From assembly GCA_003670575.1 (NCBI GenBank), contig QWRD01000009.1, positions 1 to 50,169 on the forward strand: a DNA stretch of 50,169 nucleotides, given 5' to 3'. This document shows, piece after piece, positions 1-7,438 of this stretch (position 1 is its first letter; each line of letters starts with the position of its first letter). Both the position numbers and the translations under genes were made by a program. This DNA comes from Chloroflexota bacterium. GTDB lineage: Bacteria > Chloroflexota > Dehalococcoidia > UBA2979. The notes under the pieces were generated by a model. It searched no databases, was not told the origin of the DNA, and saw only the letters and a program-made list of their open reading frames with translations.

Positions 1-55
1 GATAGCGCCCCTCCCGACCACCGCGCAGCGGACACCACCCTTCGAACATTGCGAA

Positions 56-84
56 TTGTCTATGCGCTTTACACCGTGTACCAT
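56..84 (+). promoter_or_regulatory. weak putative promoter for the small HTH gene
   Basis: A TTGTCT box (56-61) and a TACCAT box (79-84) are separated by 17 bases, about 60 bases upstream of the GTG start at 145. The boxes match the sigma-70 consensus only partly, so this is a candidate read from spacing and position. Confidence 0.3.
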
Positions 85-144
85 CCTCGACAACGCCGCA
101 TACGCGCCTGATCCATTCGGGCGTGCGAACAGCGAGGATGCCGG

Positions 145-360
145 GTGCCTGACTCCCCCTTCCAGGACTACCTCGACCTCGTGGAGGCCGCGCGCGAGCT
201 CGGCATCCACCCCCAGAGCCTGCGAAGGCTGATCAAGCAGAAGCGGGTGCCCGCCGTGCTGTTCGCCGGCAAGTACCTCATCGAGCGCGACAAGCTTGAG
301 ATGTTCAAGTCGAACTACGACCCGCGCCCCGGCCGCAAGCCAATCCGCCGCCTGCTCTAG
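145..360 (+). CDS. small helix-turn-helix (excisionase/MerR-like) DNA-binding protein
   Basis: A 71-residue protein with a GTG start. Residues about 11-55 form a single winged-helix unit of the excisionase/HTH_17 type: an EAARELGIHPQSLRRLIKQK helix-turn-helix followed by a short hairpin reading VPAVLFAGKYLIERD. The tail is basic (RPGRKPIRRLL). This architecture occurs in excisionases and in small chromosomal regulators. No integrase or phage gene is nearby, so a stand-alone regulator is more likely than an excisionase. It is divergent from and unlinked to the next minus-strand gene. The start is supported by the domain beginning soon after it. Confidence 0.75.
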   Translation: MPDSPFQDYLDLVEAARELGIHPQSLRRLIKQKRVPAVLFAGKYLIERDKLEMFKSNYDPRPGRKPIRRLL

Positions 361-407
361 ACACCCGGCCGACTCCGTCGATGTGCCTGCGGGCGAGGGT
401 TCGCCGA

Positions 408-540
408 CTACGCCGGCGGGACGATGGCGATCTCTTTCGAGTTGTGGTCGCGGATGTCGAGCTGCAACTGCAGCCGACCGCTCTCCCCCGCACTGGCCCC
501 AGCCTCGTCGCCCTCGAGGATCAGGCGCAACGGCCGTGCC
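408..540 (-). other. out-of-frame C-terminal coding segment of the lipoprotein gene
   Basis: This segment encodes a tail that includes GRLQLQLDIRDHN and ends IAIVPPA before a TAG at 408-410. LprG/LppX-type lipoproteins end in a similar strand plus 'D-x-N...I..P' motif. It is one frame off from the upstream gene. Adding one base in the run of five Cs at 539-543 would join WVARWG directly to ARPLRLILEGDEAG. The segment is therefore probably the real end of the lipoprotein, separated by a one-base deletion that is either genuine or a sequencing/assembly error. Confidence 0.7.
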
Positions 541-1210
541 CCCAGCGCGCCACCCAAAGCTGTGCCCCGCCGCGGTACCCGGAGAACGGCGAGCCCCCCG
601 GCCTGCTGCCCAGAATCTCTGAGGTCTGCTGCGGATCCAAGTGATAGCGGAACGCATCCACCTCGTTCACCCGGTCCGGGATAGGCTGGAGCTTGCCCAG
701 TATCTGTCGAGGCATCCCGCCGCTCATGAGGGCCATGACCGCCGTGTCCAACCCGAACGCGACGCTCGACCCGCTGGCGACCGATTGCTCCTCCCGCCAT
801 GGCGTCGCGCCCTCGCGTGACCAGACGCGCGAACCAATCTGCACACGCTCGCTGTCGATGAGCGCGAAGCCGATGTCGGCGCACGTCCGCAACTGCTGTC
901 GATCGCCGTTCACCTCGCCATCGAGGGTGATCGTGATGCCTTCAGCGGGCGTCAACGCGGAAGCCGCGCATGATCCAACTCCCGCCGCGCCACGTGTCGG
1001 GGAAAGGGATACGGGTGAACCGGGGGCGTTGGTCACGTTGGCGGCAAGCCGGAACCGATAGGCCCGCACATCCGTTGGCGAGGCAGTGGGGGTGGCCGTC
1101 GTCGCCGCCGGAGTCGGGGCGGAGTGCGTTTCGGCACGGCCGCAACCGAGGCCCAGGCCCGCGAGCGCGACCGACAACAACAGCGGAACTACCCAACGCC
1201 GTAACGGCAT
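521..1210 (-). CDS. LppX/LprG-like lipoprotein, frameshifted near its C-terminus
   Basis: The likely start is the ATG at 1210 (MPLRRWVV), followed by a hydrophobic signal segment and a Cys in GLGLGC that could be lipidated. The lipobox is imperfect, with Gly at -3. A Thr/Ala/Pro-rich linker then leads to a soluble domain with alternating strands, including YRFRLAANVTN and ITITLDGEVNG. The layout and size resemble the LppX/LprAFG family, which carry lipids in actinobacterial envelopes; the assignment is by pattern only. As written the frame runs into an early stop at 521 and ends in unnatural WGHGRCA, while the expected tail continues in another frame to 408. The full product would be about 267 residues. 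It is probably a surface lipoprotein expressed alone. Confidence 0.6.
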   Translation of the reverse strand: MPLRRWVVPLLLSVALAGLGLGCGRAETHSAPTPAATTATPTASPTDVRAYRFRLAANVTNAPGSPVSLSPTRGAAGVGSCAASALTPAEGITITLDGEVNGDRQQLRTCADIGFALIDSERVQIGSRVWSREGATPWREEQSVASGSSVAFGLDTAVMALMSGGMPRQILGKLQPIPDRVNEVDAFRYHLDPQQTSEILGSRPGGSPFSGYRGGAQLWVARWGHGRCA

Positions 1211-1346
1211 CGATCCTCCGACTGGGTGAGGCACCGCCACCTTGCCCCAAACGGGCGCGGCACGTCAAACCTTCCGATCCCGAGCGCGGCGCTATCCGAC
1301 GGGCGTCGTATCCACCGAGCATGTCGCGCGCCAGCCACGGTCCCTG

Positions 1347-2024
1347 TTAGTCGAACTCTGAGCGGGCCTCGCCCTCACGCTCGATGTAGTGCATCGCCGT
1401 CCGGAAATCCTCGTCGGTGACGCGGCCAGACGAGTGCAGGTAGGTCAACAGCATCTCCATGGTCAACATCGCGTGAAGCCGAATGCCGATCGATTCGAGG
1501 CGACGGCGCGCCCCCTGCTCGCGGTCGATGAGCACCACGGCGTCACGCACATGCAAGCCCGCGCGCCGCAGCCTCGCAGCTGTATCAACGAGCGAACCGC
1601 CACCCGTGGCGAGGTCATCAACCAACAACGCAGTCTGCCCCGGTCGGTAGATGCCCTCGATGTGGGGGCGCTCCTCGTCTTGCAGGACGCCGGGTCGCGC
1701 ATAGAGCAGTGGAGTCCGCACCTGTAGCGCGAGCGCGGTGGCGATGTGCAGCCCACCGATGGGTACTCCGGCCAGCAGGTCGTATGGCTCCAACGGTCGG
1801 TTCCGCATGGCCATCGCCATCCGCAATTCGTCATCGATGAGGATAGCGATACGCGCGAGTACGCTCGGTCGCGCGATGATCAACTTCGGGTTCACGTACA
1901 CCGGGGAGTGGCGCACCGTCCGGCCCAGGCTGAAGTCGCCGAACTGCACCGCGCCCAACTGCCACAGCTCACCAGCGAGCCAGAAGCGGCCGCTCGCCTG
2001 TCCGCCCGCTGGCCCGTTCGTCAT
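1347..2024 (-). CDS. orotate phosphoribosyltransferase-like protein
   Basis: This is a 225-residue type I phosphoribosyltransferase. The OPRT-like N-terminal hairpin reads GAVQFGDFSLGRTVRHSPVY, and the PRPP-binding loop is ALLVDDLATGGGS. The OPRT flexible loop normally carries conserved lysines (RK..K.HG); here the stretch reads YARPGVLQDEERPHIEG and has none. It may therefore be a paralogue with a changed substrate or reduced activity rather than the pathway PyrE. The start at 2024 is chosen because its ATG overlaps the TGA of the upstream dehydrogenase (ATGA), a sign of translational coupling. The longer in-frame extension upstream lies inside that gene. It is the last gene of a three-gene minus cluster. 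Confidence 0.75.
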   Translation of the reverse strand: MTNGPAGGQASGRFWLAGELWQLGAVQFGDFSLGRTVRHSPVYVNPKLIIARPSVLARIAILIDDELRMAMAMRNRPLEPYDLLAGVPIGGLHIATALALQVRTPLLYARPGVLQDEERPHIEGIYRPGQTALLVDDLATGGGSLVDTAARLRRAGLHVRDAVVLIDREQGARRRLESIGIRLHAMLTMEMLLTYLHSSGRVTDEDFRTAMHYIEREGEARSEFD

Positions 2025-3091
2025 CTGCGCCTCCTGGCCGCGAGGTCGTCGCCAGCCGCTGCGTCTGCGCGCGTCTCCGCGCCAATCGATTCCATCGAGG
2101 TAACAGGAACATCCGAGTCGGACCACGCATCCGGATTGATCAGGTGACGCGGCCGTGCGCCGGACAACATCGCCAACACGTGGTCGACGGCGAGCGCCGC
2201 CATCGCGATCCGCGTGCGCTCCGTCGCGGAGCCGAGGTGCGGCGTGACGATCAGATGCGGCGCGGTCAGCAGCGGATCGTCCGCCGGAAGCGGCTCCGGC
2301 GTCGTCACATCCAGTGCAGCCGCTGCAATCGTTCCGACGCGCAGCGCCTGCAATAACGCCGACTGATCGACGACCCCGCCGCGCGCCGTATTCACGAACA
2401 CCGCGTCGGGACGCATGCGTGCGAATGCGGCAGCATCGAACATGCGCGTCGTCTCCGGCGTCAGCGGCACGTGCACCGAGATGAACTGTGACTGCGCGAG
2501 CAGTACATCGAGGGCTACCCGCTCCCCGGGAAAGCCGGCCGCGTCGTGACGACTGTGGTACAGCACTCGCATCCCGAAGCCGACAGCCCGGCGCGCCACC
2601 GCGCTCCCGATGCGGCCACCTCCGACGATGCCGAGCGTGGCGCCGTGCACCTCATGACCAAGCAACCAGCCAGGACTCCAGGGCCCCCAACCGCCATCGC
2701 GCACCGCCGCCTCCCCGTCCGGCAGGCGACGGGCGGCCGCCAACAGCAGCGCGAACGCCATGTCGGCAGTGGTCTCGGTGAGCACATCAGGAGTGTTGGT
2801 GACGGGGATCCCGCGCGCTGTGGCCGCGGCGACATCGATGTTGTCGTAGCCCACTGCCATGTTCGATACCCACCGCACGGAGGGGCATGCATCCAGCAGC
2901 GCAGCGTCGACCTGCTCGGTGAGCATGGTGAGCAGCGCATCCGCACCTGCCGCCCGCTTGAGCATCTCGGCCCGTGTCGGCGGGCGGGGCTCGCCCCACA
3001 CGTCGACGTCAGCCACGGCGCGCAGCCGCGCGATCGGCTCTGTGCCGGGCAGCGCGCGCGTGACGAAGACTCGAGGCCGGGCATCGGTCAT
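2021..3091 (-). CDS. D-isomer-specific 2-hydroxyacid dehydrogenase (glyoxylate/hydroxypyruvate reductase type)
   Basis: A 356-residue NAD(P)-dependent dehydrogenase. The flavodoxin-like substrate domain is followed by a Rossmann domain with GIVGGGRIGSAVARRA. Catalytic residues are visible: Arg in NTARGGVVD, Glu in TTPEPLP and His in TPHLGSATE. Family members reduce glyoxylate, hydroxypyruvate or related 2-keto acids; substrate cannot be told from sequence alone. About 35 residues after the usual C-terminus (after HLINPD) form an unusual polar Ala/Arg-rich tail whose end overlaps the downstream phosphoribosyltransferase start by 4 bp. The start at 3091 (MTDARPRVFVTR) fits the family N-terminus. 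Confidence 0.88.
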   Translation of the reverse strand: MTDARPRVFVTRALPGTEPIARLRAVADVDVWGEPRPPTRAEMLKRAAGADALLTMLTEQVDAALLDACPSVRWVSNMAVGYDNIDVAAATARGIPVTNTPDVLTETTADMAFALLLAAARRLPDGEAAVRDGGWGPWSPGWLLGHEVHGATLGIVGGGRIGSAVARRAVGFGMRVLYHSRHDAAGFPGERVALDVLLAQSQFISVHVPLTPETTRMFDAAAFARMRPDAVFVNTARGGVVDQSALLQALRVGTIAAAALDVTTPEPLPADDPLLTAPHLIVTPHLGSATERTRIAMAALAVDHVLAMLSGARPRHLINPDAWSDSDVPVTSMESIGAETRADAAAGDDLAARRRR

Positions 3092-3156
3092 GCGCCGATT
3101 GTACCGGCTGCCTGTGGGCACCGGGCGAACTCCCACGCGCAACGCCGGCGAGCCTA

Positions 3157-3816
3157 TCACGCCCGTGGCGGAAGCATTGAGTCGGGCACACGCGCCGGGA
3201 ACACGAATGGCGGCTCACCCGCGGTGTCGTACTGCTCGGTCGCGCCATCAAGGTACATGACGCCCACGAGCGCACATGTCGCCGCGTCCAACTCATCGTG
3301 AGTGGCGACGCGGGCGCGCGGCAATCCTCGCACCCCGACCCGCCGCAATCCTCGTGCGAGCGCATCGACGCCCTGGCGCTTGCGCGGGATGGACAGGATG
3401 TCCTGCGCCATGCCGGGGTACACCTCGAGCACCGCAATGCCCACCGTCCGCAACCGATCGGCGAGCTCTATCCCCCGTAGCGTCAGGCCCACCATCGAAG
3501 GCAACAGCGTCGGATAGACGCGATACCCCGCGGCGATGCAGAAGCGGTCTACCGCACGCAGGATTCCCGCCGTCGCGCACGCGCACGTCGAGTCGACGCA
3601 GTCCCGCCCCTCCGGCAACGCCAGCGGAGCGTCGATGCACACCAACGCGGGGCGCAGCCGTTGGATCACCGCGTCGATCTCATCATCGTGTCGTGCGGTG
3701 GACAGCAGGCGTAGGCGACGACGCCGATCCATCGCCGCAAGCCCCGTCGGATACCGAGGCCCGCTGCGTAGATCGATCCCGAGCACAGTCTGTGCGAGAG
3801 GCTCTGGTACAATCAC
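3157..3816 (-). CDS. DUF429-type predicted RNase H-like nuclease
   Basis: About 219 residues from a GTG start at 3816. Features typical of DUF429 are a first strand with an acidic residue (TVLGIDLRSG), a second reading LVCIDAPLALPEG, a Cys-rich DCVDSTCACA stretch, and a late HDELDAATCALVGV helix bearing the last acidic residue. The fold is RNase H-like and the acidic residues are predicted to bind metal; the biological role is unknown. The start is uncertain: a purine-rich GGAGG lies 18 bases upstream of the GTG and the frame stays open further. It heads a minus cluster with the dehydrogenase and phosphoribosyltransferase and is divergent from the rhodanese gene. Confidence 0.7.
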   Translation of the reverse strand: MIVPEPLAQTVLGIDLRSGPRYPTGLAAMDRRRRLRLLSTARHDDEIDAVIQRLRPALVCIDAPLALPEGRDCVDSTCACATAGILRAVDRFCIAAGYRVYPTLLPSMVGLTLRGIELADRLRTVGIAVLEVYPGMAQDILSIPRKRQGVDALARGLRRVGVRGLPRARVATHDELDAATCALVGVMYLDGATEQYDTAGEPPFVFPARVPDSMLPPRA

Positions 3817-3862
3817 ATGAGCACTGTGCCACGCCCTCCGGCGCGCGGGAAGGAATATTGAC

Positions 3863-4204
3863 TTGGCAACGAAGGATCCATTGGAGCCGTTCACTCGCAT
3901 CTCGGTCGCGGAAGCGAAGGAGATGATCGAGGCTGGCAATGTGCAGGTGATCGACTCGCGCGAGCCGCACGAGCACTACGACGGGCACGTACCCGGATCG
4001 CTCAACATTCCGCACATGGCGACGCTGCCGCGCAACGCAGACCTCGATCGGGACAAGCCGATCCTCTTCATCTGCAAGTCCGGCCAGCGTTCCGCCGTTG
4101 CCGCCGAGTTTGCCGCAACTGTGGGCCTGACTGAGCTGTTCAACGTCGAAGGTGGGCACGACGCCTGGCGCACGGCCGGGTACGAGATGGAAACCGGCGA
4201 CTAG
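3863..4204 (+). CDS. rhodanese-domain protein (single-domain sulfurtransferase)
   Basis: A 113-residue single rhodanese domain. The TTG start at 3863 is preceded by a GGAAGGA ribosome site about 10 bases upstream. The CDC25-like first motif is VIDSREPHEHYDGHVPGSLN. The active-site loop ICKSGQRSA carries the catalytic Cys that would hold a persulfide, and the domain ends with NVEGGHDAW. Such stand-alone domains pass sulfane sulfur or act in thiol redox. There is no export signal, so it is cytoplasmic. It converges on the histidine kinase gene with only 17 bases between the two stops. Confidence 0.9.
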   Translation: MATKDPLEPFTRISVAEAKEMIEAGNVQVIDSREPHEHYDGHVPGSLNIPHMATLPRNADLDRDKPILFICKSGQRSAVAAEFAATVGLTELFNVEGGHDAWRTAGYEMETGD

Positions 4205-4221
4205 ACTGCCGGCTGCGGACG

Positions 4222-5994
4222 CTACTCCGCAGGGCGATCAAGCACCTGGCGGACGATTCGCAGGAGCGCGGCGGCGGTAAACGGCTTCTCCAGGAAGCGT
4301 ACATCGCCGTCGCGCAGCAACGCCGAAAAACGCTCCGGCTCAGCGTCCCCGCTGATCAGCACCACGCGCCGCCTGAGTTGCGGCCAACGAGCCGCCAACG
4401 CCTCATACAGCCCCGCGCCGTCAATCCCGGGCATGCGCACATCCGACAGCACGAGGTCGAATGCGCCGGCCTCCAGCACTCGTAGCGCTTCCCGACCGGA
4501 TGCCGCGCTCGCCACCGTATATCCGGAAGCGCCGAGGATTACTGAGACCAGCTCGCGTACGGGCTGCTCATCATCAACCACCAGCACCCGCTCGCCGCGA
4601 CCCAGCGGCGGCTCGGCATCGAACGAACCCGGCAGGTCCGAATCGCGCGGAATCGGCAGCTCCACGACAAACCTCGCGCCGCCGCCCAGCGCGCGTTCGG
4701 CGAAGAGCCGACCCCCATGAGACTGCACGATGCCATACGCCACCGAGAGTCCAAGACCACTGCCTTCGCCGACCTCGCGTGTGCTGAAGAACGGTTCGAA
4801 GATGCGCGAGACCAGTTCTTCAGGGATACCAGGGCCGGTGTCCGTGACGCTGACGCGCACGACACCCCCTCCCTGCTCGCTCGCGATGTGAATCGTGCCG
4901 CCACTGATCAGCGCCTGCTGTGCATTGGTGACCAAGTTCAGGAACACCTGCTCCAGTTGGTACTCATCACCGAGGAGTGTCGGAATCGGGCCGAACGTGG
5001 ACTCGATGCTGACGCCGCTTGCCTCAAGGCTGTACCGACGCACCTCGATCACGCGCGACAGGACGGCATTGATATCCACGGCCGCGGTGCGCGGACGATG
5101 CTGGCGAGCGAAATAGAGGAGGTTACGCACGATGCGTCCCGCGCGTTGCGCCTCCTGTTCAACGACAGCGGTTGCGCGGCGCAACTCATCGCCCGTAAGC
5201 GAGGGGAGCAACTGCGCATAACCGAGGATGGTGGTGAGTGGATTGTTCAGCTCATGCGCCACGCCGGAAACGAGTTCACCGAGCGCGGACAGCCGCTCCG
5301 GATCCTCCCCGCGCTGCACGTCCGCACGCACCGAGTATGACTCAACGGTCGGAGACGATTCGGATGGCTCCGGTGCCTGCGGCTCAAGCGCCGCAGCCGG
5401 GGAGACCTCTGCCGCCCGCGCCGCCTCGATGACCGACGCGCCCACGTTCAGTGACTCCGGTGCACCCGCAGTGTCACCCGATGCGCTCGCCAACCGCCCT
5501 TCGATCACACCGGCATACTGCTGAGTCCGCAATCCATCGAGGGCCGAGAACGCGCACTGTGCCTCCGCGTACACCAGCAGTACACCGACCACTGCACCGC
5601 CTGCGAAGAGGGGGACGCGAACGGCGGAGTGCAAGCCAAATGCGGGCAACCGCGTGAGTGGTGACCGATCGGAGCCGGCGACCCGGAGCACACCGTCGAT
5701 CTGCGGCTCGCCCAGCCGCAGCACCTCGCGCTCTGCGGCGTCAAGCGCGAACCAGATGAGACCGGGCGCGATGCCCGCCACCGGAGCGGGATAAATGCCG
5801 ACGACTTCCGCGCGCTCTGGCTCCAGCCGCAACACAACGCCGAACTGGAACGGCACCACAACACTGGCTTCGCGCAGTACGGCCCGACAGAGGTCCGGCA
5901 ACCACCGCACTTCCAGCGCGGCGCGCAACGCAGCGGCCAACGCCAGCGACTCGGCGACGTCGCCGACGAAGGACGGATTAGAGTCGGGTATCAC
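4222..5994 (-). CDS. hybrid sensor histidine kinase with GAF and C-terminal receiver
   Basis: A 590-residue soluble kinase with no membrane segment. A GAF-like sensor domain covers about residues 15-165, followed by an Ala/Pro/Glu-rich linker to about 230. The dimerisation domain has the phospho-acceptor His247 in VAHELNNPLTT. The ATPase domain has the N box LNLVTNAQQA (about 353-362) and the G box DTGPGIP (385-391). The receiver starts at about 468 with acidic pair D474/D475, phospho-acceptor D518 (LSDVRMPG) and K570 (LEKPF). Its cytoplasmic position and GAF domain suggest sensing of a small molecule or redox state. No separate response regulator is adjacent, so a distant phosphotransfer partner is likely. 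Confidence 0.93.
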   Translation of the reverse strand: MIPDSNPSFVGDVAESLALAAALRAALEVRWLPDLCRAVLREASVVVPFQFGVVLRLEPERAEVVGIYPAPVAGIAPGLIWFALDAAEREVLRLGEPQIDGVLRVAGSDRSPLTRLPAFGLHSAVRVPLFAGGAVVGVLLVYAEAQCAFSALDGLRTQQYAGVIEGRLASASGDTAGAPESLNVGASVIEAARAAEVSPAAALEPQAPEPSESSPTVESYSVRADVQRGEDPERLSALGELVSGVAHELNNPLTTILGYAQLLPSLTGDELRRATAVVEQEAQRAGRIVRNLLYFARQHRPRTAAVDINAVLSRVIEVRRYSLEASGVSIESTFGPIPTLLGDEYQLEQVFLNLVTNAQQALISGGTIHIASEQGGGVVRVSVTDTGPGIPEELVSRIFEPFFSTREVGEGSGLGLSVAYGIVQSHGGRLFAERALGGGARFVVELPIPRDSDLPGSFDAEPPLGRGERVLVVDDEQPVRELVSVILGASGYTVASAASGREALRVLEAGAFDLVLSDVRMPGIDGAGLYEALAARWPQLRRRVVLISGDAEPERFSALLRDGDVRFLEKPFTAAALLRIVRQVLDRPAE

Positions 5995-6103
5995 AGTGCA
6001 GCTCTCGTTGCGGTCGTATCCCTGCGCGGCTCATGACCGCGCCCCACCGGCGGAGACACAGCGTGTCACGTCGCCGTGCCGTGGAACACGCCGGAGGCAA
6101 CGG

Positions 6104-6109
6104 ATTATA
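6104..6109 (-). promoter_or_regulatory. -10 box for the histidine kinase gene
   Basis: On the minus strand this reads TATAAT, the full consensus, in an AT-rich patch that stands out in this GC-rich DNA. It would start transcription near 6097, about 100 bases before the kinase start. No convincing -35 box is seen at 16-18 bases. Confidence 0.5.
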
Positions 6110-6232
6110 TTTCATTCCGGTAGAGACTCCGTAAAGGGGCTCCCGTGTATACCCATACGTGTACGGTACGGGGCGACACTGCCTGTCTGTAATCGGTATT
6201 CCCCTGAAACGACCCCGGCTGACCGGAAGCTG

Positions 6233-6910
6233 CTAGTTGGCGGCGCCAAGCCCCGCCCACCGATCCGAGACCACCGCCGAGGCCTGCTGGTGCAGACCGG
6301 TGATCGCGCGCTCCAGCAACGGGAGCGCCTCCCTGAGTCGGCGTCCCGCATCCAGATCCTCGAGCAATCGCTGGCGCTCCGCGACGTACGCGCCCCCGTC
6401 CACGACGGGCAGACTGGTGGCGACCAGGATGCGGTCGGCGAGTTGACTCGGCGTTTGCGGGAGCTCCGCGCCCCGTTCGTACGCACCTCGAATGGTTGCG
6501 CGCAGCTGCTCCAACTGCCGCAACCCCTCCCGTGCTTGTTCCATCATGGACAAGGGTGCGGAACCGACCTCCTCGACTGGGAACTCCACTTCCGCGGACA
6601 GATACGAACGATCGTGTCGGAGCGTCAGGATGCGAAATCGCCGCTCGCCGATGGCTTCCAAATGTAGCCGACCGTCCGGTCCGGGAATCACCGAGGTGAT
6701 GCGAGCGGTGGTGCCGATGCTGTGCGGCACGATTGGGCCGCCTGCCTCGCCCACTTCGTCGCCTTCACGGATGAGCACAACACCGAATGGCGCGCCATCC
6801 TCCAGGCACTCCGCGACCAACGCGCGGTAGCGAGGCTCGAAGACCTGAAGGGTCACCGCCATGCCCGGAACCAACACGATACGAGCGAGGGGGAACAGTC
6901 GCAGATCCAC
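6233..6910 (-). CDS. LON peptidase substrate-binding (N-terminal) domain protein
   Basis: About 225 residues from a GTG start at 6910 (VDLRLFPLARIVLVPG), which is the typical start of a stand-alone LON substrate-binding domain. The hallmark FEPRYRALVAECL helix follows, then strand-rich GVVLIREGDEVGE and a helical C-terminal half with a LADRILVATSLPV helix. No ATPase or protease domain is present. Such proteins are common and poorly characterised, and the domain binds unfolded or specific proteins in Lon itself. The in-frame extension upstream overlaps the preceding gene and is not used. It lies 26 bases after the small membrane protein gene, so they are probably co-transcribed. Confidence 0.85.
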   Translation of the reverse strand: MDLRLFPLARIVLVPGMAVTLQVFEPRYRALVAECLEDGAPFGVVLIREGDEVGEAGGPIVPHSIGTTARITSVIPGPDGRLHLEAIGERRFRILTLRHDRSYLSAEVEFPVEEVGSAPLSMMEQAREGLRQLEQLRATIRGAYERGAELPQTPSQLADRILVATSLPVVDGGAYVAERQRLLEDLDAGRRLREALPLLERAITGLHQQASAVVSDRWAGLGAAN

Positions 6911-6936
6911 AAGGGGTTCTGTGCGGTCGATTGGGC

Positions 6937-7335
6937 TCACGCGCCGCGGATGAGCGCCATCACGACGATGGCCAACCCGCTGACCGTCGCAGCTGCCGCA
7001 CCGGACCACCAGGCTGCGGTCGTCAGCGGGTGCTGTCCGACGGTAGCGGCCACACGCCTACCGTCCCACCCGAGGTCAACGAGCAGTGCGGCCGCGCGGG
7101 CGCGCTCCTCCGTCAGCACAAGCAAGGTCGTCGCGTATACCGGGCCGATTGGCAGCGTGCTCATCGGCCGGACGGCCGCGGTTGCCAGCATCCGCCGAGC
7201 ATCCTCGATGCGCAGTTCGGCCGGGATGCCAGCGGCATTCAGAGCGTCCAGCCAGCCGCGGGCCATCGCCTGGTCGTCGGTCATTGCCAGCGGGATGAAG
7301 TGAGCGGGACGGGGCAGGTGCCGGGCGAGTGCCAT
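6937..7335 (-). CDS. DUF2007-like small membrane protein
   Basis: 132 residues from the ATG at 7335, which has an AGG nine bases upstream. An upstream in-frame ATG at 7344 has no room for a ribosome site. The N-terminal part (FIPLAMTDDQAMARGWLDALNAAGIPAEL...) has the beta-alpha-beta pattern of DUF2007, a predicted signal-transducing domain. The C-terminus has one hydrophobic segment (VSGLAIVVMALI) that would anchor it in the membrane. The function is unknown. It precedes the LON-domain gene on the same strand. Confidence 0.6.
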   Translation of the reverse strand: MALARHLPRPAHFIPLAMTDDQAMARGWLDALNAAGIPAELRIEDARRMLATAAVRPMSTLPIGPVYATTLLVLTEERARAAALLVDLGWDGRRVAATVGQHPLTTAAWWSGAAAATVSGLAIVVMALIRGA

Positions 7336-7438
7336 GTACCACATCCTAACACCGGACCTGACCAGATCCGAGACGGCCTAGCAGACGATCAGGAGATCGG
7401 CAGCATGCGCTCGCAGGCGTGCGCCCCCAACATCCGGA

